A stretch of 64,000 bases of DNA from Rugalucina vietnamica. Taxonomy: Eukaryota > Mollusca > Bivalvia > Lucinida > Lucinidae. The DNA is taken from positions 60,786,761 through 60,850,760 of the forward strand of contig OZ024869.1 of the NCBI GenBank assembly GCA_964017185.1, in the 5' to 3' direction. A program made the translations under genes and the position numbers. Each line of letters starts with the position of its first letter. The stretch's first letter is position 1. A model generated the notes under the pieces. It saw only the letters and a program-made list of their open reading frames with translations, was not told where the DNA came from and searched no databases. This document shows positions 11,554 to 22,857 of this stretch, in pieces.

Positions 11554-11661
11554 GTTGTGCTAGAACAGAGGGATATTACAAAAAAGAGTATGAGGGAAAA
11601 GGCGCGGTATCTTCAGGGTGCTTATAACCAACAGCTAGCTGCAGAGAAAGCAAAACAATTG
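11554..11661 (+). CDS. Coding exon of a coiled-coil-like protein gene
   Basis: The exon reads VVLEQRDITKKSMREKARYL and ends QQLAAEKAKQL before a GTAGGT donor, in phase 0. The composition is strongly helical and coiled-coil-like, as in the exon at 5491. The acceptor is ambiguous. TTCTGGTGTGTAG gives a phase-0 start at 11554, which does not match the two-base overhang of the previous exon and would require one more exon in between. An AG at 11569-11570 gives a start at 11571 with one base, which matches and makes the join K-T-DITKK. The donor phase 0 fits the next exon found. Confidence 0.6.
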
Positions 11662-12216
11662 GTAGGTATATTATGGGCTTTCAAAATGAATGTTTTCTGT
11701 ATCTTGTGGAGTGTGGTGATAGTGATAGAATGTTGTGTTGGACTCCGGATAGAGAAGTCAGGGATTTGAGTTCAAAGTTAATACACACTTAGTCTTCTCA
11801 AAATATTTTTTCATTTGCATTACAGTTGTCTGGCAGATTGCATTTTTTTTTGCTCGACAAAAACCAATTTTGGTAGATCTATATGTTATCATTGTAATTA
11901 TGGTAATTTTTGTCGGACAGTTGTCTGACAGAATAAAATATTTTGTCATTCAGAATGAAATTTTGCTGGTTTTGACCAACAGACCGGCACTTTTCGTGAA
12001 GACCGCATAGCTTTTGATTTTGACTCCCAATAGAAAGCCCCATGTCTTTGGGGTCCATAGTCACAGAGACAATGTTATAATAATATTATGTGAAAGCATG
12101 TTCAAATGTTACTATAATCATTGTTATATTGACATGTTACCGGTATATTGAAAACCAAATTATTATGAGGCACTTTATAATGTGGAGCAAAAATCGTACA
12201 TTTAATAACAGGCCTT

Positions 12217-12930
12217 AAAAGTCCAATTCGCATGAGCCAAAAATACACGCATGTAAATATACTCTGGTGTGCAAATTTTACCCGGGGTAAGCAAATGGTG
12301 CAAGTGAATGCAAATACACACCAGAGTATATTTAGTTACATAGGGGTAAATTTACTCCTGTGTCTGACCAGATGCAAATTTTATTTTTACAAATACACAC
12401 GTGTAATTTACTATTTTGTCCCATGCGAATACAAAGTAAAATTTACCCATGAGTATTTTTTTATTTCTAGTCAAACTGAGTATATGGCATTTTGCTAAAA
12501 CTGTGGACATTGTTGCTAAATAAGTGTTAATTGCCATTCATCACATTTTAGATCATATGGAGTGCAAATAGCCACATTATTTCTTCATCATTCTTGGTGA
12601 GATTCTAAGGCCATTTTAACAGTAGTTCCTTTTTAAAGGATGATAAAAGGGAACTGTATAACTGCTAAGGTTATGCCTGAGCATTACATGATTCTTCTCT
12701 GCTGCCAAAGTCCTACAAAAACACCTTGAAGCAGCCTCTTCCAGAAAACTTAAATGAACAGGTTTAAATCCAGAAATGATAAATTTACATACAAAAATAC
12801 TCCTGGTGATAAAACCTATGTGAACACAATTTAAATTTACTCACAGGTTGATTTGCACATCGGAGTATATTTACACACTGGGGTATATTTACACGCGTGT
12901 ATTTTTTACGCATGTGAATTGGACTTTAGT
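12217..12930. mobile_element. MITE-like element with ~50 bp terminal inverted repeats
   Basis: The left end AAGTCCAATTCGCATG, then AATACACGCATGTAAATATA, is mirrored at the right end by TATATTTACACGCGTGTATT, then CATGTGAATTGGACTT. The interior repeats the theme of ACACACCAGAGTATATTTA and TACACACGTGTAATTTAC in both orientations. This gives a nested palindromic layout of about 714 bp without coding. No convincing target duplication was found. Confidence 0.7.
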
Positions 12931-14508
12931 TTTAGTAAGGCCTTATGTGAAATCCTAGTGAGAAGTCACTGAGTTATGTCATTTAGCACATTGATTTAAA
13001 GTAATTCCATAGAGAACTGTTTAATACCCAGGAAATCTTTCCCAGCAGTTATGAGTTAAACATGAGGACTTCGGTCAACAAGGGCATCTGCCCAGTCTGT
13101 TCTGAACTATGCTGTTTGAGTAAGCGCATTAGTTTCATCATGTTGGCATTAAAAACTTATCAGATTGTCAGAATCTCTTTAAATTGTTTCCTGCTTAATC
13201 CACCACGATAATGCAATGAGAGAAAACTATCCTCAAGGTTAAAAAGCTTTTTTCTTGCTCAGCTCAGCTGAGACTAAAATTCATCATGCTCATAAATATA
13301 AAAATACTATTAAAGAAATGTTTATGGCCAGGATAAATTACTAGTTAATGAGTATACTGAACCTGAATTTTCCACTAATTTCTAATATTTCAGCATTTAT
13401 GAGCAGTTGAAATTTCATGCTCAGCTGATCTTGAAAAAAAGTTTAATAACCTCCGGGCCAGGTCTTCAGTGTTCTTGACCAGGCCTTGAGGTTATAAAAC
13501 TTTTTTTGTGCTCAACTCAAATGTTACTGTTAGCATTTTAGCATTTATACCCAGGATAAATTCTAGTTTTTTTTTCTTTTTCATCAGAAGATACCAACTG
13601 CTTTGGCTACTCTTTTAATTTAGGAGTTCCTAAAATTTCAAGATCAGCTGTATTGTGCATTGAAGTCTTTAACCCTGTGGCCTGGTCCTACACAAACCTG
13701 TCTATACAGTCACAAGAGAAATCCAACAGCTTGAAATTTCAGATTTAACTAAATAAGAATAGGGATTACGTATACTATCCTTGAAGCTAAAACAAAGGCA
13801 GCAATCAGCTGTGCAGTTATGCACAGCTGAATGGCTTCTTTATTTTAGCATATTATGAGAAGTTCTGGGTTTCTCTTGACACAGCTGAAATAGATGTAAA
13901 TGAAATTAATGTAAATATCTTTTTTGATGGTTTTGACTGTTTGGTTTGGAAATAATTTGTTTTGTTTTTCTGTTTTTGTGAAAAACAACAACAACCAAAA
14001 ATGATTAATTTATCAATACCAGTAGAAAATCTAGATATTTGGAAATCAAGGGCTGTAAATGCACTTCCTTGTCAATTTTATCAAAGCAGAAAACAAATAT
14101 CAAGGTCAGACTTCCCACATAAGAACAGTTTATACTGAATCATTGCTTTTGAAAATTTTGAAAACCTAGTCTAGCTATTCGTAGCTATTGTCGCATGTAA
14201 TCATAATCTGACATTAAATTACTTTGGACTTTGACTAGGCTTATTTTAAATTCAATTTCAATTTTTCAGTTCCACATAACAGATCTAAAGTTTGCTAAGA
14301 GTGATATCCACGACTGAGGCCTTTTTGCCCTGGAGCCGATAGCATGGGATGGAGAAAATGGGACTGGGAGACAGAATATATTCACATGTGCTTTTTTCAT
14401 GCTTGTTCACATTAAAATAATTCAGGTTTCAAAGCCTAGCTGTGTATATGAACTATATGTGCCATAAATTACCTTTAGGAGCTCAACACGCGAAAAACAT
14501 GGGAGACT
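12931..14508. other. Intron sequence with an imperfect palindrome
   Basis: No coding exon is recognised. An imperfect inverted repeat is centred near 13474. AAAAAGTTTAATAACCTC and GGGCCAGGTC on the left face GACCAGGCCTTGAGG and TTATAAAACTTTTTT on the right (about 13430-13510). Related phrases with GCTCAGCTG recur from 13250 to 13860, suggesting worn-down copies of a MITE family. The rest is AT-rich and unassigned. Confidence 0.4.
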
Positions 14509-14584
14509 CATTTTACAGCCCCTTTCACTCGAGTTTGCTATTTGACCATTTTACAGCCCCTTTCACTCGAGTTTGCCATTTGAC
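14509..14584 (+). repeat. 38 bp tandem duplication
   Basis: The unit CATTTTACAGCCCCTTTCAC plus TCGAGTTTGCYATTTGAC occurs twice in a row. An inverted, diverged copy (ACTTGAATGAAAGGGGTTGT) lies near 17078-17097 beyond the AGCTCACC element. The two may therefore be flanks of one larger inverted-repeat element. Confidence 0.7.
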
Positions 14585-14626
14585 CGTTTAGGTCAATCAA
14601 GTTTGTGTGAAAATCAGGTTACTTTT

Positions 14627-16442
14627 AGCTCACCTGAGCCGAAGGAGCTTATAGGATGGCCATGATCCGGCGTCCGTCTGTCGTCTGTCGTCCGTCCGTC
14701 GTCCACAATTTTAAAGATGTTCTTCTCTGAAACCGCTCGGCCAATCAAAGTGAAATTTTATGTGGAGCATCCATAGGTAGGGGGAACTGAAGTTTGATCG
14801 CGAGATCCGGGTCACATGACCAAGATGGCCGCCACGCCCATATATGGTAAAAACACTTCAAAAATCTTCTTCTCCAGAACCAGTGGGCCGATTTCCACAA
14901 AACTTGATATGTAGCATCGGGGACTTCAACCAATCATAGTTTGTTTAAATGATGACCCTTGGATGACCTTGACCTATTTAACGGCAAGGTCAAATTTGGA
15001 AACATTTTGCCGATTTCCACGAAACTTGGTATGTAGCATCGGCGACTTCAACCAATCATTGTTTGATAAAATGATGACCCTAGGATGACCTTGACCTATT
15101 TTATGGCAAGGTCAAATTTGGAAACATAGGCTTTTACATGGGGAAAAAGTGAAAACTATGAATTTTTTGAAAACTATTGCAGCCTGAGCCCTAAAAAATT
15201 AGTAGATGAAAACAACTAATGGAGTAGATGAAGGTATGTGATTAATTTAGGTCAAGGTCATCTCTTGACCTTGGCCAGTCTGTTATCCATACACACTTTT
15301 CAAAGATCTTCTCCTCTGAAACTGCTTGGCCAACCAAAGTGAAATATTATGTGGAGCATCCATGGGTAAGGGAGACGAATGTTTGATCGCGAAATTCAGG
15401 TCACATGACCAAGATGGCTGCCACGCCTATATACGGTAAAACCACTAAAAAATCTTCTTCTCCAGAGCCGGTGGGCCAATTTCCACGAAACTTGGTATGT
15501 AGCATTTGGGACTACAGCCCATCATAATTTGATCAAATGATGACCCTATCATGACCTTGACCTATTTTATGGCAAGGTCAATTTTGTAAACACAGGCTTT
15601 TACATGGGAAAAAGTGAAAATTATGGATTTTTTGAAAACTTTTGCAGTCTGAGGCCTGAAAAGTGGTAGATGCAAACAACTTATAGAGTAGATGAAGGGA
15701 TATGATTAATTTAGGTCAAGGTCATCTCTTGACCTTGGAGGGTCTGTTTTCCATACACACTTTTCAAAGATCTTCTTCTCTGAAACCGCTTGGCCAGTCA
15801 AAGTGAAATTTTATGTGGGGACGAAAGTTTGATTGGGAAATCCGGGTCAAATGACCAAGATGGCCACCATGCCCATATATGGTAAAAACCACTCAAAAAT
15901 CTTATTCTCCAGAACCGAAAGGCTGATTTCCAGGAAACTTGGTATGTAGCATCGGAGACTCTAGCCCATCAAATTTTGATAAAATGATGACGCTGGGATG
16001 ACCTTGACCTGTTTTATGGCAAGGTCAATTTTGTTAGCATAGGCTTTAACATGGGTAAAAGGCTTAAACAATGGATATTATGGAAACTTTAGCAGCCCGA
16101 GACATGAAAGTTGCTACAACTAATAGTCAGTGAAGGTATATAATTAATTAAGGTCAAGGTCATTTTTTGACCTTGACCATAGTCTGTCTTCATCCACTAT
16201 TCCAAAGATCTTCTTCTCTGAAACCATTTGGCCTATGAAAGTGAAATTGTATGTGCAGCCTCCATGGACAGGGGGAAGAAATGTTTTTATGATTTGAAAA
16301 AGACATTGACTCCAGGAGTTATTCTGACCCTGCCCTAGAGTTATATACATGCATTGTACCATTCAAGTCTAACAAGTTTATTGGTACAAGTATATATCTC
16401 AGGTCTCAGGTGAGCGTTTACAGGACCATTGGTCCTCTGGTT
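14627..16442 (+). mobile_element. AGCTCACC-type non-autonomous element, full-length copy
   Basis: It starts AGCTCACCTGAGCCGAAGGA, followed by a CGTCCGTCTGTCG-rich tract, and ends CAGGTGAGCGTTTACAGGAC then CATTGGTCCTCTGG. The ends share the inverted core GCTCACCTGAG/CTCAGGTGAGC. The interior is three to four diverged copies of a 440-590 bp module. Landmarks are GAAACCGCTCGGCC (14729) and its variants at about 15318, 15782 and 16222, with GACCAAGATGGCCGCC and ATGACCTTGACCTATTTTA repeated. No coding frame is seen. It is the same family as 33859-35543. Confidence 0.75.
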
Positions 16443-16559
16443 CTAATTTAGAACTCAAATAGTGTCCCATGTGCCAGGTGTTCTTAAAATCTGTTCAGCA
16501 TTTTATCTTTATATGCCGGGATATGAAATATTAGGGGGTATTATAGTTTTTGCTTTTTC

Positions 16560-16905
16560 CGTCTGTCTGTAAAATTGCTTTGTGTCAAAGATTTCTCAGG
16601 AACTACTTAACCTAGAATTTTAAAATTTGATACAAAGCTAGGGTATGTCAAGTTGTATTTTGTATTTGAGAATGAACAATCTCCAGCTTATCATTCCCTT
16701 TATTTATCCATTTTTCTTTCTATCCAAGAAATTTTTCTGTCAACGATTTCTCAGGAATTACTTGTACCTTTTTACCTGGAAGTTTGATATTAGGTACGAA
16801 CCTTGGGTTCCACACATTGTAAATACTGTATATTTGAGAAACAGCAGTCTCCAACTAATCAGTCCCTTTAATTATTCATTTTCCTTTCCGTCAAATTAAT
16901 TTTAC
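16560..16905. repeat. Two diverged tandem copies of a ~168 bp unit
   Basis: TATTTGAGAATGAACAATCTCC at 16663 and TATTTGAGAAACAGCAGTCTCC at 16831 mark corresponding points. GATTTCTCAGGAAC and GATTTCTCAGGAAT mark another pair upstream. This unit directly follows the AGCTCACC element and may belong to a related family. Confidence 0.55.
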
Positions 16906-17161
16906 ATCATAAAAATTTCACTTGAGTTTGCCCTTTTGAAGGTCATTTAGTTTGAAACTCACTCAAATTAGCTGATCAATCAATCTAGGTGTCTTTGTAG
17001 ACAACACGAGAAGAAACTCAGATTTTCACAACACATGGTCTTCTTGCATAATGCATTTTATGGTAAATGGCAAACTTGAATGAAAGGGGTTGTATTTATG
17101 ATAGATGGCAACTAATCATGATGATAAGAGTTGCGTCAAGTGAAATACAGTCGTATTCTAA

Positions 17162-17210
17162 GGTGCAAGTAGGCAAAGACCAGGAAAAGGCGCAATCAGA
17201 AAAAGATTCC
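17162..17210 (+). repeat. Dispersed CAAGTAGGCAAAGAYCAGGA motif
   Basis: The second-longest clean copy of the motif at 4034. It contains GCAAGTAGGCAAAGACCAGG and CGCAATCAGAAAAAGATTCC, with unrelated flanks. Confidence 0.7.
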
Positions 17211-18296
17211 TGTGTTGTTTTATTTAGAAAATAGTTCATCTTCTGTATGTAACTATATGCATTGTTGTTTGACTATGTATGAAAACTGGAATTACAAGCA
17301 TTAAGCCCTAAAAAAACTGCAAAAAAAAACACCATAAAACATGAGACTCATTGATGATATGAGCTGTGTCAAGTGAAATATCATCATCAAGATTTCAATA
17401 AAAGTTAAAAATTTTACAACAATGTGTCAGATACAAGACACTTAAACTTCTGTATGAAAGGTTTCACAGCTGTTGAGTGATATTCTTTATTATGCAGCTC
17501 ATATGAAAAAAATCAGTTTATATGTTAAGTTTTCAACAGTTTATTTGCATTATATGTTTCTTATTATGCAATCTTTAACTGTAGTCTAGTGTACCTGAAC
17601 TGCCATTAAAACTGTGTAAATTCCAATAGTGAATATCATGGAAGACTAATTTCCATGAAAATTGAAGAAGCAACATGAGTTGCATGATGAAATGATAAAA
17701 CAACACACAACGTTACAAATATCAAACTTGGAAAAGTCACAAAGAATGCTAAAACCTTGTTGTTTGCATTTGAGAACAGAAATGATATCACATGCACATA
17801 TACTGGAAAAACTATCCTGCCACTTACTTTTCATATATCATAAAAAATGCTAACATTCTCATCATGCAGCACATATCTAACATAAAAACTGTATGGTCCA
17901 ACCCCTTTCTCATTAATGTGTTCACTGCTCTTAAAGGATCTCAGTTTCAATTTTTATCTTCAAAGATTCTAACCAGCCTGTGATGACACAAAAGATGGTT
18001 TGAAAAATGAAAATTTAGAATTTAAAAACATATTTACACAACTTCAAAACATTGTGTCGCTTGCTTCATTTTATACCAAAAATACTCTCGGGTGTAATTT
18101 TTGGACCATCGGTCCTCTGTTTAACATGAGTACTTGTCAATTTCAGTTAAATAGACAAGCAGTGACTCTTAGGAAAAATAACAGGTGCCCATAACATTTA
18201 CTTAGAACAAAATACATAATTTTGTTTTCATTTTATCACATCTTAATCCCACCGCCTATTTTATACATGTGAAAACATGTTAAAGCTTTTCTTGTT
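17211..18296. other. Intron sequence without recognised gene
   Basis: AT-rich. A lysine/glutamine-rich frame at 17662-17853 looks helical but has no splice sites or family match. TTTTGGACCATCGGTCCTCTG at about 18100 resembles the right terminus of the AGCTCACC element, so a decayed copy probably ends there. Confidence 0.4.
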
Positions 18297-19623
18297 ATCA
18301 ATACTACCGTCTTCCAGCACTACCTCCATAGGGACACGCTTATCTCTAGCTTGTGAAACACCCACTTTTCCAATAGTTTTCCAAAATTCATGATCATTTT
18401 TATCCACAGCATTAATAAGATCTATATATGTTAAACCAATATATGCGCTTAGCCCTCTGAACTGACCGGTCAAAATCCTTTCTTACTCTGACATATACAG
18501 ATTTTAATCTAGCTTTTCTTGTCACCACTTGGCAACTTAACCATTCTTTTTCAGCTTTGCAGATATTATTCCACTTCTCTGAGAGAGTCTCACTCCACCA
18601 TGGCTTCCCCGTACGCCTTCTCTTATTAGAACGATTTGACTGATTGATTTTAATATGTTTTCTAGTCAACTTTGTCTGCATTTCAGCCTTAATTATATAA
18701 CATAAGTCACCATATGCGGAGTCAATATCATTCTGGGTACGCATACTTCCTTCCAACGTATTCATAGTAAAATTAATTTCATTAAAAACTGCACCATCAG
18801 TCATATTTCTGTTGACATGACTCAGGATACTGATTGACCGACTCCGTATGATCACCCATGCATTCAATAACCCACGTTAAAGGCGAATGATCAGGAATTG
18901 ATGATGGAGAGAGACCTCGCTCAACAATTGCTCTATTAACCAATTCTGTAGCTCTAATGACTGTAAATTGCTTGAAAGTAGATAAGCTATCATGGCTTAC
19001 AACACAGTAATCCACTACAGCTGAACCCTTACTAGAGACAGAGGTAAAATCATTATGAATAAAATTTCTTCCGTTCAACATACGCAATATGTAATTCGCA
19101 TTTACCAAAAAATCAATAAAAATATCACCATAAAAATTACATGTAAAATCAACCACATCCCTATCAGTAACTTCATCAACGCCTGCTATGTAATCTGCGT
19201 TTTCGCCACTTCTGCTATTAAAGTCGCCGCAGATAAATATTAAGCCATTATCTTGGTACTTATAAATGCCAGACAAAATTGTATCAAAGAATTCATGTAC
19301 ATCAACTTGCCTAGATGAGTTGTTTGGGGGTAGGTAGCAACAACATGCAAATATTTAAATTTATCAATTTTATGCTCCATTTTTATCCACAATATACCTT
19401 CATATGAGTCATCAATTATCTCAATGCCATAATCTGACTCAAATTCCTCCCTGATTAAAAATCCAACACCCCCAGACCCACACTTGGCATTCCTATGTAA
19501 TAATTTTCTGTTGTGACCGTACCAAGTGTAACCATTTACCCCTAGTACTTCACCAGGTGCCAAGTGAGTTTCTGCAAGGCCCAAAATATCGAGTTCTAAG
19601 AGTTCGAGACATGTAAACCTCAA
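18261..19623 (-). pseudogene. LINE endonuclease half, copy A (frameshifted)
   Basis: Minus-strand non-LTR retrotransposon coding with an endonuclease/exonuclease/phosphatase domain: DILGLAETHLAPGE (catalytic Glu), WYGHNRK, GSGGVGFLIREEF, LIFICGDFNSRSGENAD (Asp/Asn) and IPDHSPLTWV (Asp-His pair). A linker with KPWWSETLSEKWNN follows, and coding ends near VVLEDGSID. A one-T deletion near 19355 and a 13 nt indel near 18790 break the frame. A further break lies at about 18430. No RT follows, because the unit stops just before the region where RT should start. Confidence 0.85.
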
Positions 19624-19724
19624 ATTGTAATTATCGGATTTAACGTCTGTACTCCACCCGTTTATATTCCAGAAACCTGTTCGGACCTATCTATAATTAT
19701 GACTCCTTCCGTCCCTACCAAAGT

Positions 19725-19991
19725 TTAGTCTATTACCCGAGTCACTAGTATTTTCGCGTCTATCCCCCCTCGTTGTTGCCTGTCTCTACTCTCATCTCTG
19801 CGAACTCTCTCACCATCAGTCTGATTACCACGATATCTACGTCCTGATTCACGTGAACCCGAACGCCTGTCACTATGTTGCCTGCGCGATTCTGTATTGC
19901 TCGTATTTCTGCGCCTATGTGAATTCTCTGAGTTATTTCTTGACCCCGAGTCTGCTTCTTGTGATTGCGTTGTGACTCGCGAACCTCGCAC
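19725..19991 (-). pseudogene. Arg/Ser-rich frame upstream of the LINE endonuclease, copy A
   Basis: An 88-codon minus-strand frame begins MRGSRVTTQSQEADSGSR and continues with repeated SRRQHSDRRSGSRESGRRYR and RRDESRDRQQRGG. It is very basic and low-complexity, as expected for an RNA-binding ORF1 or an N-terminal tail of a LINE polyprotein. A stop and a frame change separate it from the endonuclease. Equivalents lie at 24268-24534 and 28818-29123. An opposite-strand frame here (19897-20115) is a shadow. Confidence 0.5.
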
Positions 19992-20305
19992 TGATAATCA
20001 CCACTTTAGATTACAGTGCGCAAATGGAGTGTTTACTCAACGCAGATTATCCATTTTGCTCCATTTCATAACGTCGTATTCTGTTCAGCGAACGTCTAAA
20101 CAAACGCTCCGGTGACCAAGGAGAACGTCCATTCTGTATGGGAGACTGCCTATAGAAAAGGCGAAATATGTTTTTATTTCAAAAACACTTTTTGTCAGTG
20201 AATTAAATAGTTTGAATATGCCTTCATTGATTCCTAGAATGTTTTCCTCCAGGAAAAACTACCAATTAAAAGTTTTGGTGTGAAAACATAATGGAAATTC
20301 AAAAA

Positions 20306-20425
20306 GTTTTTTTCAGGTGTGTTCCCCCCCGGGACCAAGAAAATCCTTTTGCACACAGTTGTAGTTTTACATTACAAACATCATATAAAAATGACATGCT
20401 TGGTCCCGGGGGGGGGGGAAGGCTG
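20306..20425. repeat. Hairpin with long C-run and G-run ends (copies at 24872-24985 and 29465-29577)
   Basis: TTCCCCCCCCGGGACCAAG on the left faces CTTGGTCCCGGGGGGGGG on the right, with about 55 nt between them (CACACAGTTGTAGTTTTACA and so on). All three tandem units carry it with different homopolymer lengths. It could be a very small MITE. Confidence 0.65.
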
Positions 20426-21029
20426 TCAAAATGCTCAAAAACAGTCTATAATGCTAGCCCATCAAATCAAGTGACTTCAATAATTTTGTTTACTACTGTA
20501 GCTTGTTTGTATACATATTTCTACCTGGCTGAACATGACCTAGTGTTTTGAAAGTAGCCACACCAGGTGAAAGTCTGTCCTCTGTTCTTCAACCAGACAA
20601 ACTTCTGGTGAACTTTGATGATCATCACTTGTTAGGTTTTAGAAATAAGAGTGTCTGTACCAATGTGTTTGTTAATGTCTAAGTGGTGACCCATGCGTTT
20701 TTCTTGGCTTAGTAACATGTAAGCTTGTGTTAGCACATTTGAGGCAAGTTATGGTCACACATGTGTTTCGCATCCTAACATTATATTATATAATATTAAC
20801 ATTGCTACATATTATACACAAGGCAGTTAATGACGGCTCCGGGGCTTAGGCTGTTTAAACTCTAGGGGCACCGTTGGCAGGATTTATAAAGAGGAGTACT
20901 ATACGTTTCTACATACAAATGAAATCTCTGGGCTTTGGGATGTCGGAGAAGGTTGCTATCTGTTGCCATGGAAACTAGGGTTCTGATTGGACCTGGCAAA
21001 AAAAAATAAAAAAAAAAATAATAATAAAA

Positions 21030-21225
21030 ACAACAGCACCTTTCCCCTACCCCAATGATGCTTCAGATAAAATTTGATCCCAACTGTCCCAGTGACTTTA
21101 GAAAAAAAAAACGTTTTTATGTTTGAAAGTGCAGGCGGACTAACTCACAGACGGATGGGCGCACGGACGGACGGAAGCTCGGGTACCATCCTGTGAGCAT
21201 TCTGCTCAGGTGAGCTAAAAAGGAA
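21030..21225 (-). mobile_element. AGCTCACC-element end inside the tandem unit (also 25620-25812, 30180-30370)
   Basis: The block CCCCTACCCCAATGATGCTT, then CAGACGGATGGGCGCACGGA and GAGCATTCTGCTCAGGTGAG, matches the terminal part of the AGCTCACC family in reverse orientation. The same block occurs at 42780-42958 and 50950-51090. Only about 200 bp is present in each unit. Confidence 0.65.
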
Positions 21226-21360
21226 AAAAAACTTCACAAAAGGCTCCTACTACACTAATGAAGAACAAGATGATATAAGCTATTGTTCGACAAGGTGGCT
21301 GGTTAAGATAAAATGAAGATAACTAATAAATACATATATTGGCGCATGAGACCAACGTGT

Positions 21361-21601
21361 TTTTTTTTCTTCAGTTTAACGTCCCTTTCAAGATTATTTC
21401 AACTCATATGAGACGGGAGAGTCAGTATGTGGGGTGAAAACGGGAGAACCCCGAGAAAAAACACCTTGCACACCCGCAAGCAGAACTTGGCTTGTCTCAC
21501 ATGTGGCCAGAGCGGGGCTCGAATCCACACCAGACACAGCAGTGAGATGATCGAGTGTTAAGAAACAGGCTCTTAACCGCTCGGCCACGAGGGCCGCCCA
21601 C
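21361..21601 (-). mobile_element. tRNA-derived SINE, copy A unit, with 13 bp target duplication
   Basis: On the minus strand it begins GGCGGCCCTCGTGGCCGAGC and GGTTAAGAGC, a Leu/Ser-tRNA-like A box. GATTCGAGCCCCGC follows as a B box, then GAGACAAGCCAAGTTCTGCT, and it ends CTTGAAAGGGACGTTAAACT plus an A-rich tail. It is flanked by GAGACCAACGTGT at 21348-21360 and 21602-21614, a perfect 13 bp target-site duplication. Confidence 0.85.
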
Positions 21602-22367
21602 GAGACCAACGTGTGTCGATTGTGTTGAAAAAAAAATACCAAGTCCGCTCGAAAACAAAATTAAGCATGCATAAAGGGACCATGTGTGCATCGCTCGTTC
21701 CATGTTGTCTACGCGAGCGAAGATACCTGGTTTTAAAAACGAAAATTAGAAGTAAGTCGGAGATATGTTATAAGCGCGTTGTGTGTGTTTTGTGTACGTT
21801 GGTGTACGTTGATGAACGTCGCTGTACGTCGGTGTAATCTCGGTGCATTTTGGTCCAAAAAAGATTTTAAGCATGCTTAAAAATGAAAAATCTCGGTGCA
21901 AACTTTAGGCACGTCAGTGTAAGCTACATATATGCGCGTTCCAAATTTAAGTTATGTACGTCCCCAAAATATGCATGAGACACACGTTTAATTTCTGAAA
22001 CGCGCATATAGCGTGCGCTAAAATTTAATCACGCTTCTGAGATGTAACAGAAATGAACCGTGTTGACATTCATTTTAACGTCCGGCACATGCCTGACTAA
22101 AACGCTCAAGTGCGATTCTGATTTAAGTTAAAAAAAAAAAGCTCTTTACATCTAAACGTTTCAGCCGATGTTGAGATTTTTCATACTTCCCGCACGCGCG
22201 AGACTCACGAGTGTGACTATATATTGTTTTTAGGAAAAGAAAGACTTATGGACTTTTGACATCCGCATATAAATAATAAGAGCTGTCGAAGGACAGCGTA
22301 GCTCGCCTGACTTGTGCTTTGCCACTAAAGCAATAAAAATCTATCATCCATGACCTGGACCTTGCTG

Positions 22368-22689
22368 GGGCGCCCGGATAGCTCAGTCGGTAGCGCGTTT
22401 GGCTTCTGACTAGCTATGTACCTCTGCCGTGCAGGTTCGAATCCCACTGGCGACGCCAGTAAAAACTATCAATTATTGAAAAAAACTATCAATGGTTCCT
22501 GCATCGGTATGTACCAATGGTTTGACTGTCACCTTCCGGGCTCGGTGGTTTCACAGGGTATTTCCCGACCGAACGTCGAGAACTGCCCTGGCTTTCCCCC
22601 ACCACTAGACAGTCGGCGTCTAAGAAGCAGAATTGCTTAGCTGAGTAGAAATGCCTAGCTTGACGTCTATCTCCAGTAAGTAAGTAAGT
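22368..22689 (+). mobile_element. tRNA-like SINE with AAGT tail, copy A unit
   Basis: The head GGGCGCCCGGATAGCTCAGT and CGGTAGCGCG carries a clear A box, and GGTTCGAATCCCACTGGCGA a clear B box. An unrelated body of about 230 bp follows, ending in (AGTA/AAGT)n. Spacing and the long tail indicate a SINE and not a functional tRNA gene. Copies lie in the other two units. Confidence 0.75.
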
Positions 22690-22741
22690 GCATCATAATG
22701 AAGTTTGCGCATATAATGAAGTTATCGAGTACGTAGACCGT

Positions 22742-22857
22742 TGCTAATTCGGACCCTATTCAAACCTCAGCTGTGGACCATTCGGACATTGGCTAATTCG
22801 GACCTTGGCTAATTCGGACCTTGGCTAATTCGGACCACTGGCTAATTCGGACCTCGA
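22742..22857 (+). repeat. GCTAATTCGGACC minisatellite at the end of each unit (also 27338-27417, 31893-31972)
   Basis: Repeats of GGCTAATTCGGACCTT at 15-16 bp spacing close each 4.5 kb unit. Copy A has more repeats than B and C, showing that the array length varies between copies. The next unit starts right after GACCTCGATTTTCCG. Confidence 0.85.

Noticed and set aside
17662-17853. Gln/Lys-rich helical frame as a missing exon of the host gene
   Set aside because: No acceptor with a pyrimidine tract precedes it and no donor ends it in phase 0.
22368-22460. A functional tRNA gene (and its two copies)
   Set aside because: Boxes A and B are clear, but the stretch does not close into a normal acceptor stem with regular spacing and continues into a 230 bp body with a repeated tail, so it is a SINE.
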